Assembly (NCBI GenBank): GCA_029931535.1
Contig: JAQPZY010001490.1
Location: forward strand, 1,898,501 to 1,962,500
Direction: 5' to 3'
DNA: 64,000 nt
Source: Margaritifera margaritifera
Taxonomy: Eukaryota; Mollusca; Bivalvia; Unionida; Margaritiferidae
The notes beneath the pieces are model-generated. The model worked only from the letters and a program-made list of their open reading frames with translations, was not told where the DNA came from and searched no databases. Made by a program: the position numbers and the translations under genes. This document shows, one piece after another, positions 35,261 through 46,744 of the stretch (its first letter is position 1; each line of letters begins with the position of its first letter).

Positions 35261-35522
35261 GGGATTCACCATTTAACTTTTGGAAGCAGGGGTGGGGAGA
35301 AGAGCAAGGGATTTTATTTGAGAAAATAAACTTCTGGCTCCCAAATAGCTTGAAATTTTTTTTAAATTCTTGCTCTGATTTGTAGTAAAAAAGAACCAAT
35401 TATATTCATTATATTTATTGAAAAAAAAATAGATTGTCTTGAGGTAAAAGAAAAAAAAATACCCCATCTTCAAAGAAAATCCCAAGTCCCACTCACCACA
35501 GAAAATTACATGGTCGGGCCCC
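35261..35522 (+). mobile_element. ~240-bp MITE, family 'ggccgaccatttaa', copy 2
   Basis: Ends gggattcaccatttaac / ttacatggtcgggcccc are inverted repeats. The interior has 'ctggctcccaaatagcttga', 'cttgctctgatttgtag' and 'aagaaaatcccaagtccc' blocks shared with 40249 (inverted), 42845 and 5519. Overlapping ORFs on both strands (35016-35399, 35056-35385, 35273-35524) are shadows. Confidence 0.75.
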
Positions 35523-36344
35523 AATCGGAAAAGTGAAGTGTGATTATAGATTGGAACACAATTCAGACTATGCTATACATGTACAACACATCTGTCATCA
35601 AAATATGTAAAATAGTATATGTATACATGGATAAAATAGTCCAAAATGCCAGAAATATCTCTGCTTCAATCTGTGAAGAAAAATTGTCATATTACCTTCA
35701 CAGAATTATCAAATGCTTTGATCAGTTATGCTTATTCCTTAAATTTAATCATCTGCAAAAAAGTTTGACAATCCCTAACCTCCAGTTTTCTTATAGTTTA
35801 ATCACTTTCTACATGTATTCACTCAGTTTCCAATATATGTGTATAACATACATGTTAGTAATAAAGGGTTTAGTGTAATTGCTGTTATTATTGTCTTCAG
35901 TGTTCAGATTTGAGTTTGAAAGTTTTGTTTTCTTCGTTCAAATTCTAGTAAATGATAGCATTTTTAGCACGTACAATGTTATTTCCTGCAGAACCCTTAC
36001 TTTTCCACATAGTAAAAAATCTGACTTGGAGAAAATTGCTGTGTAATGTCGTAGGTGTTTACATAATGACATGTTCATATCATTTAATCCATTACAAAGA
36101 ATGCAATCAAGGGAAACTTGCATGCTGCATACCTGTACCGTTTACCTTTAAATACCTGTTTGATAGCTGTGTTTACCTGGTACATACATTTGCATTCTTA
36201 TACTTGCATTCTTATCAGGTAACTGCAAGGGGTGTGGCAACAAGCTGACTTGGAGTCATATTGACTGCAATAACAGTTGAAAAAATTTCTCAATATCATT
36301 TATCAATGCCTGTTGTAATGCAACTTTCAACTGTGATCTTAGCT
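35523..36344. other. Unassigned
   Basis: AT-rich; overlapping ORFs on both strands without splice support. Confidence 0.4.
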
Positions 36345-36460
36345 CAGGCATGTGCAACTTCTCCCAGAAAGCCGGCTGTATAAGCGATTTTTATAGCCAC
36401 ACCCTCTGATGTAAATGAGCGGATAAAACTACATCACAGGCCATAGGTTGCACACGCCTG
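36345..36460. mobile_element. 116-bp hAT-type MITE (caggcatgtgcaac ends)
   Basis: Ends caggcatgtgcaact / aggttgcacacgcctg are 14-16-bp inverted repeats. The flanking octamers tcttagct (36337-36344) and tcttaggt (36461-36468) match at 7 of 8 positions. The interior is non-coding. Confidence 0.85.
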
Positions 36461-36661
36461 TCTTAGGTCATACTTTTCTGGATCTTCGGTATTTACTTCA
36501 AAGCAATATATATATACAGATATACACCAAACAGTACAAAAAGTGCTATCCCTGGATCCTACAGGAGAATGCTTGATAACTTTAACAGAATATTTAAATA
36601 TGAATAAATAATATTATCATACAGGTTAGAGAATTTTAATTCATGCTCTACAGAGATTCTA

Positions 36662-36716
36662 ACCCCTCAAAACTGAAAACCCTTGAGACCAAATGTAATT
36701 TTCAGTTTTGAGAGGT
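36662..36716. mobile_element. 55-bp hairpin MITE flanked by TA
   Basis: acccctcaaaactgaaaa / ttttcagttttgagaggt form the stem, with TA on each side. The internal 'cccttgagacc' resembles the subterminal 'cccttgggaccc' of the Tigger fragment ending at 55803, so it may be a miniature of that family. Confidence 0.7.
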
Positions 36717-37074
36717 TATTGGTATACCAAAGGTATCACAGTCATAAAAAAAATGTCTTTTTATATATAAATGGTTGTACAAGCACATCAGCATCAATAC
36801 CAGTCTTAATTTTTAAGACAAAGATAAACGCATATATTTTTAAAACCAAAAACCATTAATGTTTTTCATGTTATTTGAAGGACACAGATAGGTGTGTGAT
36901 AGGGAAAGTGCTTATGCAACTTGAGAAAGAGAGAAATTAGTTATGAGAGAACATCTGTGTGTGTGTGTGTGTAAGAGTGCAAAAAATGTAAAAACTGTTT
37001 GCTTTTTTAATGTTTCATGGAAAATTAGCTGAACAATATATATTCCTTCCAAATAATGCTTTGTCGGCCTCCAT

Positions 37075-37400
37075 TGACAAAGTATCAAAAGCAAGTCCTC
37101 AGGCCTGACTATTGAAGCCCGGTTATTTAATTTTTAAAAAAATAAATTATATTAATCGTTTTTACAAATGAATATCATCAGTCCTAATTAGATAATAAGC
37201 AGACAATTATATAATAAGCAGATAAACATAATCTTTCTTATTAGGCTTTTCTATAAGCAATTTATTATTAATAAAATATAGCAGTATATTGAAAAACTGG
37301 CCCTTTAAAGTGCAGAAGACTATTGTCGGCCCTAATCTGTACTGAGTATTGTTTTTACCTGGCGTGCCCTTGGGACTTTTCCAAGTCATTGACTCGTCGA
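37075..37400 (-). mobile_element. Tigger fragment, homologous to 54890-55230
   Basis: Reverse-complemented, this aligns with 54890-55230. Shared blocks include 'tttatctgcttat', 'atctaatt', 'gctattcatttgta'-like, 'cttgcttttgat', 'cggccctaatctgt' and 'tgcccttgggac'. Only non-coding interior is present and no terminal repeats were seen. Confidence 0.6.
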
Positions 37401-37990
37401 TAAGCCTTCTCTAGTATTTGCTAACTGTCCAAAATCTGGCTCAGCATGTGTCAGATGTGTTATTTACTTAATCATGACCATAGGGTATTTCAGGACCATA
37501 AATATCAACTTGTTATGGAATTTAGTAGCTAAAATACATTTCCAAGTTTGAAGTGAGTCTCGGGGTGGGGTGGGGGGGGGTGGTTATGCGGCAAGGGATG
37601 AGGTGGAGTCTTTATGGTAGAATTAAAAAATTCCACCTAATAACTTTTCAGGGACTTTGTGTATTCAAACCAGATTTGGTGTGACACTTTGCATTGGGAA
37701 GACTTTCTGTAAGTTTTATTTTCACCATTTTCTTACAGAAGTTAACAGAGTTATGGCCCTTGTTTAAAGTGGAACTTGGCCCTTCAGTTGCATAAGAATT
37801 TTGTTTCTGCTAAATTGCTTTTCAGGGACTTGATTGACTGAAACCAAATTTGTTATAGGCTTTATGTTAGGAATTAAGACTTAGATGAAGTTCGATTTTC
37901 ATTTTTATTCCAACAGATTTTACAGAGTTATGGCCCCTGAGTCTGATCTAAAATTTTGCTCTTCAGTTGCATCATATTTGTGGTGGCAGA
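37401..37990 (+). repeat. G-rich stretch and two ~175-bp diverged repeat units
   Basis: A G-run at 37563-37580 is followed by units with 'cttttcagggacttg', 'caaaccagatttggtgtga', 'aacagagttatggccc' and 'cttcagttgcat'. The 'gagttatggccc' phrase is typical of dispersed mollusc repeats in my experience; this cannot be verified here. Confidence 0.55.
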
Positions 37991-38707
37991 TGTGTCATAG
38001 TGACACATTTCTAGTATTTTTGTTTTTGCATCCTAATTTTGTGATATGATAAAAATTGAAAATTTGATTTCATCAACACATTATCCAAGGAGACGTACGA
38101 GTTGTGTCTTGTTGCAATAGGTCAGAGGTCATTCATAAAAGAACACATTTCCCTGATTGGGTTTACATTTGAAGGTGTTAGAAAAATTAAAACTGTATGA
38201 AAAAAGAATTTTATCTGATTTCACAGTCAGCATAAACTTTTATACACCATACTGAAAATTTTGCATTGTCAATTAAATCACTTTATACCAAAAGACTTCT
38301 GACTTGAATATCTCTTCAACACCTGCAGAGCACTCTTGGTCATAATAGCTGGCAGTCAAAATGTCAGTTGATGTATTTCGTTCATTGATTAGTGAGTATG
38401 AGGAAACTTTGACCGTCATCCTTGGTCTTCGAAGCATTCCAGATTTGAATTAGTAAGGACATTTTTTTGGGGGGGGGTCTTCCTATTTTGAACATTGCAT
38501 CAGTATAACATGAAGTAAAGCAGAAAGATATTGATTTCTGTTTCGAAGGGAGAAATTTGCAAGTAAATATTATCAATTATACAGTAGTGTTTCACACACT
38601 GGTACTTGGATCATTGGTCTGTTTATGGCAATATCCCAAGAACCATTGTTATGTTATATGTCTGTATGTAATACAACAGCTATAACCTAATGCATCCAGG
38701 AGGAATA

Positions 38708-38928
38708 TACCATATATACTCACGTATAAGCCGGGTCCAAATGCAAAAAACATAGACCCTGATCTGATGTCACATAATGCGCCGGCAGATCAGGGTCTGT
38801 GTTGTTTGTTCTACTGATTAGTCCTTACAAACTCCATGGACCCAGATCTGCGGGTGCATTATGCGACGGCAGATCTGGGTCTATGCAGTTTGCAGTTGGT
38901 ATCAGTTTATACTCGAGTATAGATGGTA
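38708..38928 (-). mobile_element. Compound double-hairpin MITE, copy 6 (B-A, inverted)
   Basis: The best preserved copy in the reverse arrangement. Hairpin B is catagaccctgatctg / cagatcagggtctgtg and hairpin A is gacccagatctgcggg / gcagatctgggtct. The joint is 'gtttgttctactgattagtc'. Ends taccatatatactcacgtat / atactcgagtatagatggta. Small ORFs on both strands here are shadows. Confidence 0.9.
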
Positions 38929-40248
38929 CTTGGCTGCTAGATAGGGATTTAAATTGTCTTATGGCATTGACATTCAAGGCAATATCATATATGACAGCAT
39001 TCACTTGCCTGTAATCTCCATCTGATTCATTGTAATGCATTTGGCATCATGAATGTGTAGCCATCATGATGTTACTTGCATGTAGACAGTCTTTATCAAC
39101 AAGATTGTTTTCTTGTCATAGGTTTTGTTATCAGTTTGATTCGTTGATCATCATCTTTTGGGTTTGGTTAGCCATGTTATTAGCAAAGGAAATAGAAATT
39201 TTGAACACATGTTGAGTTTGGGCAGTAGGAATACTATTTTGACTTCATACAAATTTTACACAGGAAAAACATTTTGACTCGAGTATGTACTTACTTTAGG
39301 TTTTATGTAAACCGGGCTGGGCCTGAAATTACAAAAACTTTTCATGCTCAGATTCAACTCAGATTTCTGTCATTTGGTTAACTATTGGGTATCAGTATCG
39401 TCCTTTTTTTTGGGGGGGGGGGGCATGTTATTATATAATTTGTCTGTGCATATTCATGTTTATTATACTTGCTTTTTCAGGTCTTATGAAAAAGTGAGCA
39501 AGTACAGCAAGAGTGTTGTATATTTCATGTTTCTGATATAATTTTTTATTAACTCCATAGGTTTGTGGATCTGGCCTAGTTTATGGACAGCTCTAAATTA
39601 GGAGCATTTATGTCTTCTAGTTACTGTTTAGCACCATCCCTATAGAAACTGGCTTACCCAGCATAGAATTCTGTTTCTGTCTGCTACTAGTAAAAAGAAA
39701 ACTTTTGATTGATCCCTGTTGGAATATTTGCCAACTGCGCCATTCTAGGAAATAGTGATGGATTCATCTAATTCATAGTGGCAGACAAACAACTGTACTC
39801 TAGTCTGGTTTCTGTATCATTGTCATATTGATGTATTAAGTGAACAGAGGGATGAAAACTGGAATCAGACTGTTAGTCTCAATTTACAGTCAAATAACTT
39901 TTGCATAGCAACAGTATATAAACAGATGTTTCATTAAATTGTTTCTTCTAACATTTTAACTATAACTGTTTACTCATATGCCATCATTCCTTAGACATGA
40001 TTTTGAAATGGGGATAAAAATTACTCTTGGTATCCAATATCACTTTAATGGTAACTGTCTTGTCTGTCTTCAGTGTGACCAATATGTCCATTATTGAGAA
40101 TGCAGGAGCCATGGATACCACCTGTACAGGTGTCCGCTTCTGACATGTGGTTTAATTAAATCAAACAAGTTAATTTTCACTATGTTTATGGATATTTGGG
40201 GTAATGGTGATGCAGAAAATAAAGATGGATTTTTTTCAAAGTTCATAA
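38929..40248. other. Unassigned; one weak exon candidate at 39481
   Basis: A strong acceptor (ttatacttgctttttcag, ending 39480) precedes an open stretch SYEKVSKYSKSVV, but the donors available (gtgagc at 39493, gtatat at 39517) give very short exons. A G-run stands at 39411-39422. Nothing else recognised. Confidence 0.35.
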
Positions 40249-40489
40249 GTGACCCACCGTTTAATTTGTGAGAGAGGGGAAGGCCTGGGATTTTCTTTTG
40301 AACTTGAATATTATTTTCTTTTACCTCCAGATAATTTCTTTTTTTCAACTTATATAATGGATTAATGGATATAATTAGTTATTTCTTTCTTCAGATCAGA
40401 GCAAGAATATTGTTTTAAACTTTTTTTAGGGGGATGGGGGGGAATTCTCAAGTGCCTCCCCCCGGCCCCAAATTAAATGGTCAGTTTCT
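40249..40489 (-). mobile_element. ~240-bp MITE, family 'ggccgaccatttaa', copy 3 (inverted)
   Basis: Ends gtgacccaccgtttaatt / aattaaatggtcagtttc. The interior is the reverse complement of the 42845 and 35261 copies ('cagatcagagcaagaatatt', 'gggattttctttt'). Confidence 0.75.
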
Positions 40490-40984
40490 AAGAGAGCAGC
40501 TAGAGAGCTAGAGTTATTCTTGATGCCAATGCAGATACACCATCAACAAATCTTTTTAAAACCTTTTGGTAGCTTCCATTTCAGCAGAGAACTAAACTTC
40601 AAAAAGGGATTACTAGTCTATAGATCCTAACGTGGGCTGACCCCAGATTATCATAGAAGTAATTTTAAATCTATGGAAAATGTACATACATATGAACTAT
40701 GATCCATCTTAAAGAACAATTTATATTTACCTTAACCAAATTCTAAATTGTAACAGAAGAGCTTTGCTTTTTCTGGAGCTAAAACTACAGTATTGCTGTC
40801 CACCCATGGCTCATCCAAGGGTTTTAAGATGCATCTTAGACAACATATACAGAAATAATCATATGTATTATTTTGTATAATTCAGTATTGCTATTCTCTA
40901 AAATAATTTACTTCATGTAGTCATCTGTAATATCATGTACCAGTTAACTATTACATGTATTCTTTATATGAATCGGTATACACA

Positions 40985-41047
40985 TAATTGTTGAAGACTT
41001 TGTGGAAGATAGGTTTGTTGACCAATTGAGCTGCTTCTTTAAATAAA

Positions 41048-41080
<33 letters not shown>
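40985..41080 (+). mobile_element. 3' end of a second copy of the 32588 LINE family
   Basis: 'gataggtttgttgaccaatt' 'gagctgcttctttaaataaa' 'gtt' followed by (ATT)n matches the terminus at about 33862-33941. How far the copy extends to the left cannot be judged by eye; no coding is visible. Confidence 0.7.
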
Positions 41081-41082
<2 letters not shown>

Positions 41083-41394
41083 AGGAGGGAATTATAATAC
41101 AGGAAGGACTTTCAAACAGAATTGATTATAGTTTCAGTATGTCTGGTACATTAGTGTGTTTTCATTCAGATTTCATACAGGTAGAAAAAAATCCTTGGAG
41201 CAGATGGCAGGCCAAAAACAAAAATAATTCAGATGCAAAATACATGAATTTACCTGAAACAAAAATGTAGCTTACAGAAAAATTATAATAGTGAATTTCA
41301 CCAGCAGTGAGCTTTTAATGTGAATAAAGATTAGGGTGTTCTAGAACTCGTCTCTTTTCTAGTTAGAAAAACAGTGGTATCTTATTGGACATGT

Positions 41395-42010
41395 TTTTTG
41401 TTAGTTCACCTGACAATAATGCCAGTTGAGTTTACGGTATGGCCCTGTGTCCATTGTGTGTCTGTTTTAAATTTATTAAAAACCAATGAATCAATTTTGA
41501 CCAAATTTGGTACAGAGCATCCTGGCATGCATGTCTTTCAAATTTGTGCAAATAATATTAATCCACCTTCAAACATGGCTGCCATTACTAAAAATAGAAA
41601 AACCTTTGACCAACTTCTTCTCAAAAACTGCTCAACAGAATTTGACCAAAGCAGGAAGTGCTTTTAAATGTTTACAAAAGATGCTTATCCACTGTTAAAT
41701 ATGGCCACCATTACAAACAAGAGATAAAGCTTTAAACTTCTTATCATAAAGCTGCTAAACAGAAATTTTTTAACAAATTTGACATAAACAGCATGACATA
41801 AAAGGCTTTAAAATTTTTAGAAATGATACCAATCTGTCTGTAAATATGGCCATCATTCCTAAAAATAAAAAATTAATTTTAATTGACTTATTCTGAAAAA
41901 CTGCTTAACAGGTTTTGACCAACTGTGACAGAAAGCATCCTGGCATAACGACCTCTCAGTATTTGACAAATGATGCTGATGTGGCATCAAATATGAATGA
42001 AGATGCAGAA
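41395..42010 (+). repeat. ~140-bp diverged tandem array, four units
   Basis: Units contain 'ttttgaccaaatttggtaca', 'gcatcctggcat', 'aaatatggccaccatta' and 'aaactgctcaacag'. The ORFs at 41374-41667 and 41507-41698 read the repeat. Confidence 0.7.
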
Positions 42011-42390
42011 ATGTAGAGAAACCTTAAAATAATTGTTTTTATAAAGTATGTAATCAACAGCATTGGGAGATTTTTTTCAGATGCATTCTACATACTGATC
42101 TGGATTTATTGGTCAACTGCTCCTGCATTTGGCTATTAGGCACATGTCAACCAGATGAGTCATCTCGGGCCTACTTAGGCCTTATGTTAAAATTTAAGGC
42201 CAGAGCTGGACATTTTTTATTTTTAGGTCACTTGTCATTATCTTACATTGTCATTGTCACAAAAATAATTTTACTTAACGTTTGACAGAGAATAATTAAG
42301 CTATTTAAACACTAATGTGGCAAAACCTGCTAGTTTTGAATACAAATCCTATTTTAAATCCCTAGTTTAAATAATTTAATATCTGATAGC

Positions 42391-42454
42391 AGGATTTGGA
42401 CCTGCACCCTTTATGTCATGAGTCTTACATGCTAACCGCTGATGCTAATCTTAC
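42391..42454 (-). mobile_element. tRNA-like sequence (SINE head)
   Basis: On the minus strand: 'attagcatcagcggttagca' as D-arm/box A, 'agactcatgacataaag' as an anticodon stem-loop with CAT, and box B 'aggtccaaatcct'. It has the architecture of a tRNA but lacks a paired acceptor stem, so it is a SINE head or pseudogene rather than a working tRNA. Confidence 0.5.
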
Positions 42455-42844
42455 CACACTTTTGATATGCAAGCATCAATTAAATTGGAAAGGATTAAAT
42501 TAGTTTACTTAATGCTTTTTTGATTGGCATTATTTTGAAGTAAAGGATGGGATATACAGAGGTATAATATTGTGGAATAAAAAAGTACTTTTATTGCATT
42601 GTTTGAGTTAAAAAATGTACAGATATTTCTCTATTACCATGCTCATCAGTAACACCTAAAAGTTACTTGCCTGGTTGGACAAGCAGAAGTAGCTTTCACT
42701 TGCCTTGGCCCGAGTTTTAGTAGCCTTGGGCATTGAGTAAACACTGATGTTAAGCCTTTAAGGCAATACAAGATTGACTGTGATGATGATACTGATAGAG
42801 GGATGGAAAATGATTATGTTATTATGTTTGTCTTCTACCAGTAA

Positions 42845-43079
42845 GGGGCCGACCATTTAATTCTCTTGATGAGGGGCCTGGTACTTTTTAAACAAAATTT
42901 CTGGCTCCCAAACAGCTTGAAAACAATATTCTTGTTCTGATCTGTAGAAAAATAGAACTACATGTATGTCTATCCATTAGTTGAAGAAAAAAAGCATATC
43001 ATATGATAACAGAAAATAAAATATCCTGGTTGGAAAGAAAATCCCAAATCCCCGTTAGAAAACTAAATGGTTGGTTCCT
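42845..43079 (+). mobile_element. ~240-bp MITE, family 'ggccgaccatttaa', copy 4
   Basis: Ends ggggccgaccatttaatt / aaactaaatggttggttcc. The best left end of the family, and the interior blocks match 35261. Confidence 0.8.
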
Positions 43080-44230
43080 AACTTAGATAGAGCTCTTAAT
43101 GTACAGCTTGCTACACAAATGTTTATTGACAGTTCTTGGATCATGTCATATTGTATTGTGCTTGACTGTTATATTGTTACCATTCCGTGCAGTATTTCAG
43201 TCAGATTAATATCTTTGCTCCAGATATTGTTTAAAATCGGGTTGACATAATTTGGTCATGCCATATGATGTAACTACACCAGTATTGTACAGGATATGAC
43301 ACATTTGACAAACAACTTCAGTCAATTTTACACAGGACAGTTTTCTATTTTGGTTTACATGTCTCCACATACAATTAATGGTATATTCATGTTGAAACAC
43401 CCCGAGGGTCTGATCCATTTTGTTGCCATTGGCAAAGCATATGGACATCAACACGCACGGTTTGCTGGATGTATTTGTTGGCTAGTTCTGACATGAAATA
43501 CCGTAAGCTAGATCAGTTTTTAACAAATTTCCAGTCCCTATAAGGTTGAGGTAAAAGGTCAGGTTTTTAAATACACAAAACCCAAATTAAAAAGCTATAA
43601 AAAATCATAGATAAGAGTGCTAAAAAATGAATCCTATTTACAAATCTATAGAGATTTAATGTATGTATGTGTCTAGTAGCATTTTAGTGGCTATATGGTG
43701 CCAACTAAAGGTAAAGTTCACAAAATGTGTGTAACATTATTATCTTTAAGCTGCAAACTCTTATCTTTTTCCTGGTCATACGCACGGTCCTTCTCGTATA
43801 TTTTCAAAATAAGGAGACACACAGGTGGTAGAATACATTATTTATTATAATAAAACTTTCAAGTTGAGCAAATCACGCTAATTGTTGGTATCACATGGGT
43901 TTTCAAAATGGTCATCATACATGTATGTTCATGTTGCAACACAATCATTTATATCGCAATCTATCACAGTATGATTTTACCTGGCAATACACACACACTT
44001 CCCTAAGGTGGTATATCAAGGGACCAATAAATGTTTCATTGACCTTGTGTAATCACTTCAAATTGTAAATTGCATATGGCTTCAGGTGAGGTTTGATGCC
44101 TCTGGACTTGTAATATGGCAAGTTTGTCATTTGTGTCCAAGTTTACAAACAAATATCCCCTTGTTCCTCACCGTCTTACATAAAGGGATATCTTTTTGTC
44201 TTGCCTGCAAAGCATAAGCAAGGTTTGGTT
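43080..44230. other. Unassigned
   Basis: No family recognised. Opposed ORFs at 43206-43496 overlap each other and lack splice sites. Confidence 0.4.
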
Positions 44231-44442
44231 TTGGTTTTTGTGGGTTTAACGCCATTTTTCAGCACATGATATGCTATACATGGCGACCACTATATTTGGT
44301 GGAGGAAGAACCACTAACCCACAGGAAGCTACTGGCAAGCTTTCTCACATACCCACTTTGGCTGAGCTGAGACTCGAAGCCATGAAGACAGAGGCGAGAT
44401 GTCAGTAATGTGCCTTAGACCATTTGGACACTCATAGTCCCC
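44231..44442 (-). mobile_element. tRNA-derived SINE (Leu/Ser-like), copy 2
   Basis: Minus strand; tail 'aaaatggcgttaaacccaca', central 'gtgggtatgtgagaaagctt' and 'cttcctgtgggttagtgg'. The tRNA part is degraded. Confidence 0.8.
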
Positions 44443-45689
44443 ACATGGCCAGATACAGGTATTACCTTTATTGCATTGTTGGCATTGGCATCAACACTGA
44501 GATTTTGTTATTGAAAGTCATATGCAGGGAGGCTATGTCTTGGCTTGGTTCACTGTCAGGACAGTATTCCTTGATCTTAACTGTTGTTGAGCATTGATGA
44601 CAACTTTTTGCAGAAAATTGTACCAGTCATGGTTAGAGAAAAAGAAAACTGATGAACAAAAAAAATTGATAGGAGCACCTTTTGATCCATTTTGAAGCCT
44701 CATTGTCTCACTTTACAGTTTTGTAAATTGTTTGAAAATCTTATAATTACATTAATGCATGATTTACAGTTGGGTGTTTCCCAAGTGTACTAGCTGTATT
44801 GTCTCTAAATACCCTCCAATTTATAATATACCATGAATCCATACAAATTTTATTTTATTTTTTTCCTGAAATTGTTCGCACAGAGAATTTATTTCTTACT
44901 AAAATACTGTAAAATTTTAGTATGTTAGAAAATGATTATTCTTTTATTACCTATAATCAGTGTGTTTGTACCTTGAATAAGCCTAGGGGACATTTTTCCA
45001 CCCAAAACTGCCAGTGTTCCCTTAAATGTAACAAATCCTCATATCTTTATCATTATAGAAGTAAATAAAAAGTATCCTTGGCATCTCAGTCAATGCAATG
45101 TGTAAAATTATGGACAATAAAGTATTTATCACATATTTGAATCTTGTAATGGAAGCTGGATGAGGCTTTGACCATAAGATAATTAATTCTTGGAAAAACA
45201 CAAAATTTATTTTAAAAAGAAAAGAAGTCCCCCCCCCCCCCCAAAAAAAACAAAAAAAACAACAGGTATTGTCCAAGTATATTTTGGCACTCAGGGGGAT
45301 GTGTAAACACAGGTCACTGCCCGATGAGCCAGCATTGACACAGTTAACAGTTAGAGTGTATATACTTGGTTGTTATCATGACCAGAACAAATGTACTTGT
45401 AGTCCCTTGTTATTTTGCTGAGAAGGACAGTTTACAATGCTTTTTGATAGGCAGCCGTATTATTGTCCTCAGGGCCATACAGTTTTGTATGTTCAATTTT
45501 GCAAAACTAGAACAAAATTATTCAAAAGACTGTTTTCCTGTGTTGTGCCAGGTTCCATAGAGATCTGGTGAGCACAGTTTAGGCTGCATCAATATTATCT
45601 ATATCTGTTTCAAATTTATTTATTTTTAAAAAATATCATCTTCAAAAATTCATCATTTTGAATACTATATTACTAATGCACTGCAGAAA
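44443..45689. other. Unassigned
   Basis: A C-run and A-run at 45228-45262 create an artefact ORF on the minus strand (45022-45276). No gene is supported. Confidence 0.4.
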
Positions 45690-46140
45690 TAAACATTTAC
45701 ATCAGTTGAATAAAGTCTGCAAGGGAGCAGTTCGCTATTTATTAGGGGTGAAACGATACACCTGTGCCATGTATCGATACGATTCACGATACACAGCCTA
45801 CAATACGATACATTATCGATTCTCAGTTTAAAAAATAAGAAGGCAAACGACTAATAATTATTCATGACTGCTGAAGATTAAAGTAACTTATATAGGGTAT
45901 ATATTGTTTTCTATCGATTCATCACCTCTTGTATCGATATGGCAAAAGTATCGATATATCGATGAATTGTTTCACCCCTACTATTTATAATTTACATCAG
46001 TTGAATAGAGTCTGCAAGGGAGCAGTTGGCTATTTATAATGTACATCAGTTCAATAGAGTTAGCAAGGGAGCAGTTGGCTATTTATAATTTACATCAACT
46101 GCATAAAGTCTGCAAGGGAGCAGTTGGCTGTTCATAATTT
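45690..46140. repeat. ~52-bp tandem repeat interrupted by a hAT MITE
   Basis: Four units of 'tttacatcagttgaataaag' 'tctgcaagggagcagttggc' 'tatttataa'. The first is separated from the rest by the element at 45743-45980. Confidence 0.9.
45743..45980. mobile_element. hAT-type MITE with perfect 8-bp target duplication
   Basis: The element is 238 bp with ends taggggtgaaacgataca / attgtttcaccccta and internal atcgatac repeats on both arms. It is flanked on both sides by ctatttat (45735-45742 and 45981-45988). The left end matches the deleted hAT elements at 4142 and 58958. Confidence 0.95.
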
Positions 46141-46240
46141 AGATTTATATATTTGGCTTAATTACTTTGTTTCATTTGCCAAGAAAGAGTTATAGTCAGT
46201 CCACATCATTTTATACTTTTTTTTTTATCTGAAAGAAAAT

Positions 46241-46291
46241 CTTTGATGAAAGTTTGTTGCTGACAACTGCCACCATCTTGACCAAGGTAAA
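46241..46291 (+). CDS. Weak candidate 51-bp exon
   Basis: A long T-run acceptor (tttttttttatctgaaag, ending about 46235-46236) and donor ACCAAG|GTAAAT bound an open frame reading IFDESLLLTTATILTK. Symmetric phase 0 is possible. No family and no neighbouring exon recognised. Confidence 0.2.
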
Positions 46292-46535
46292 TACAATTTG
46301 CTTGTTAGAAAATAACAAATTGACCTTCTGACAAAGCAAATCAATGTACAGTATTTTTCTCTGATGATTTTAAGACCGGCCCAATAAAGTTGTCAAAAAG
46401 TTGGGGGTGGGTTTATTAACAGATAGAGATATCTTTACTTAGTAAATATTTTGGGTGGTCTCATCTTCAGGCAGTAGTGTATTATCAGATAAACATGGTA
46501 TGTAAACCATTGCCAGAAAATTAATGTAAAGTATA

Positions 46536-46744
46536 CTACGGTATATACTTGCTTATAAGTCAAATCCAACTGCAAACAACATAGACCCTGATCTACCATT
46601 GCATAATGCACTGGCAGATCAGGGTCTGTGTTGTTTGTTCTACTGATTACTTCTAACAAACTGCATTGATCAGATCTGCCAGTGCATTATGCAATTAAAC
46701 TGCAGTTTGCAGTTCGACTTCACTTATAAGCGAGTACATGCAGT
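46536..46744 (-). mobile_element. Compound double-hairpin MITE, copy 7 (B-A, inverted)
   Basis: Ends tacggtatatacttgcttat / cttataagcgagtacatgca. Hairpin B is intact (catagaccctgatctacc / ggcagatcagggtctg); hairpin A has lost its second arm's cagatctgggtct. Confidence 0.85.

Noticed and set aside
35016..35399. 127- and 109-codon ORFs on opposite strands
   Set aside because: They overlap a MITE copy, and no protein-like composition or splice structure supports either.
41374..41667. 97-codon ORF
   Set aside because: It coincides with units of a tandem repeat seen three more times downstream.
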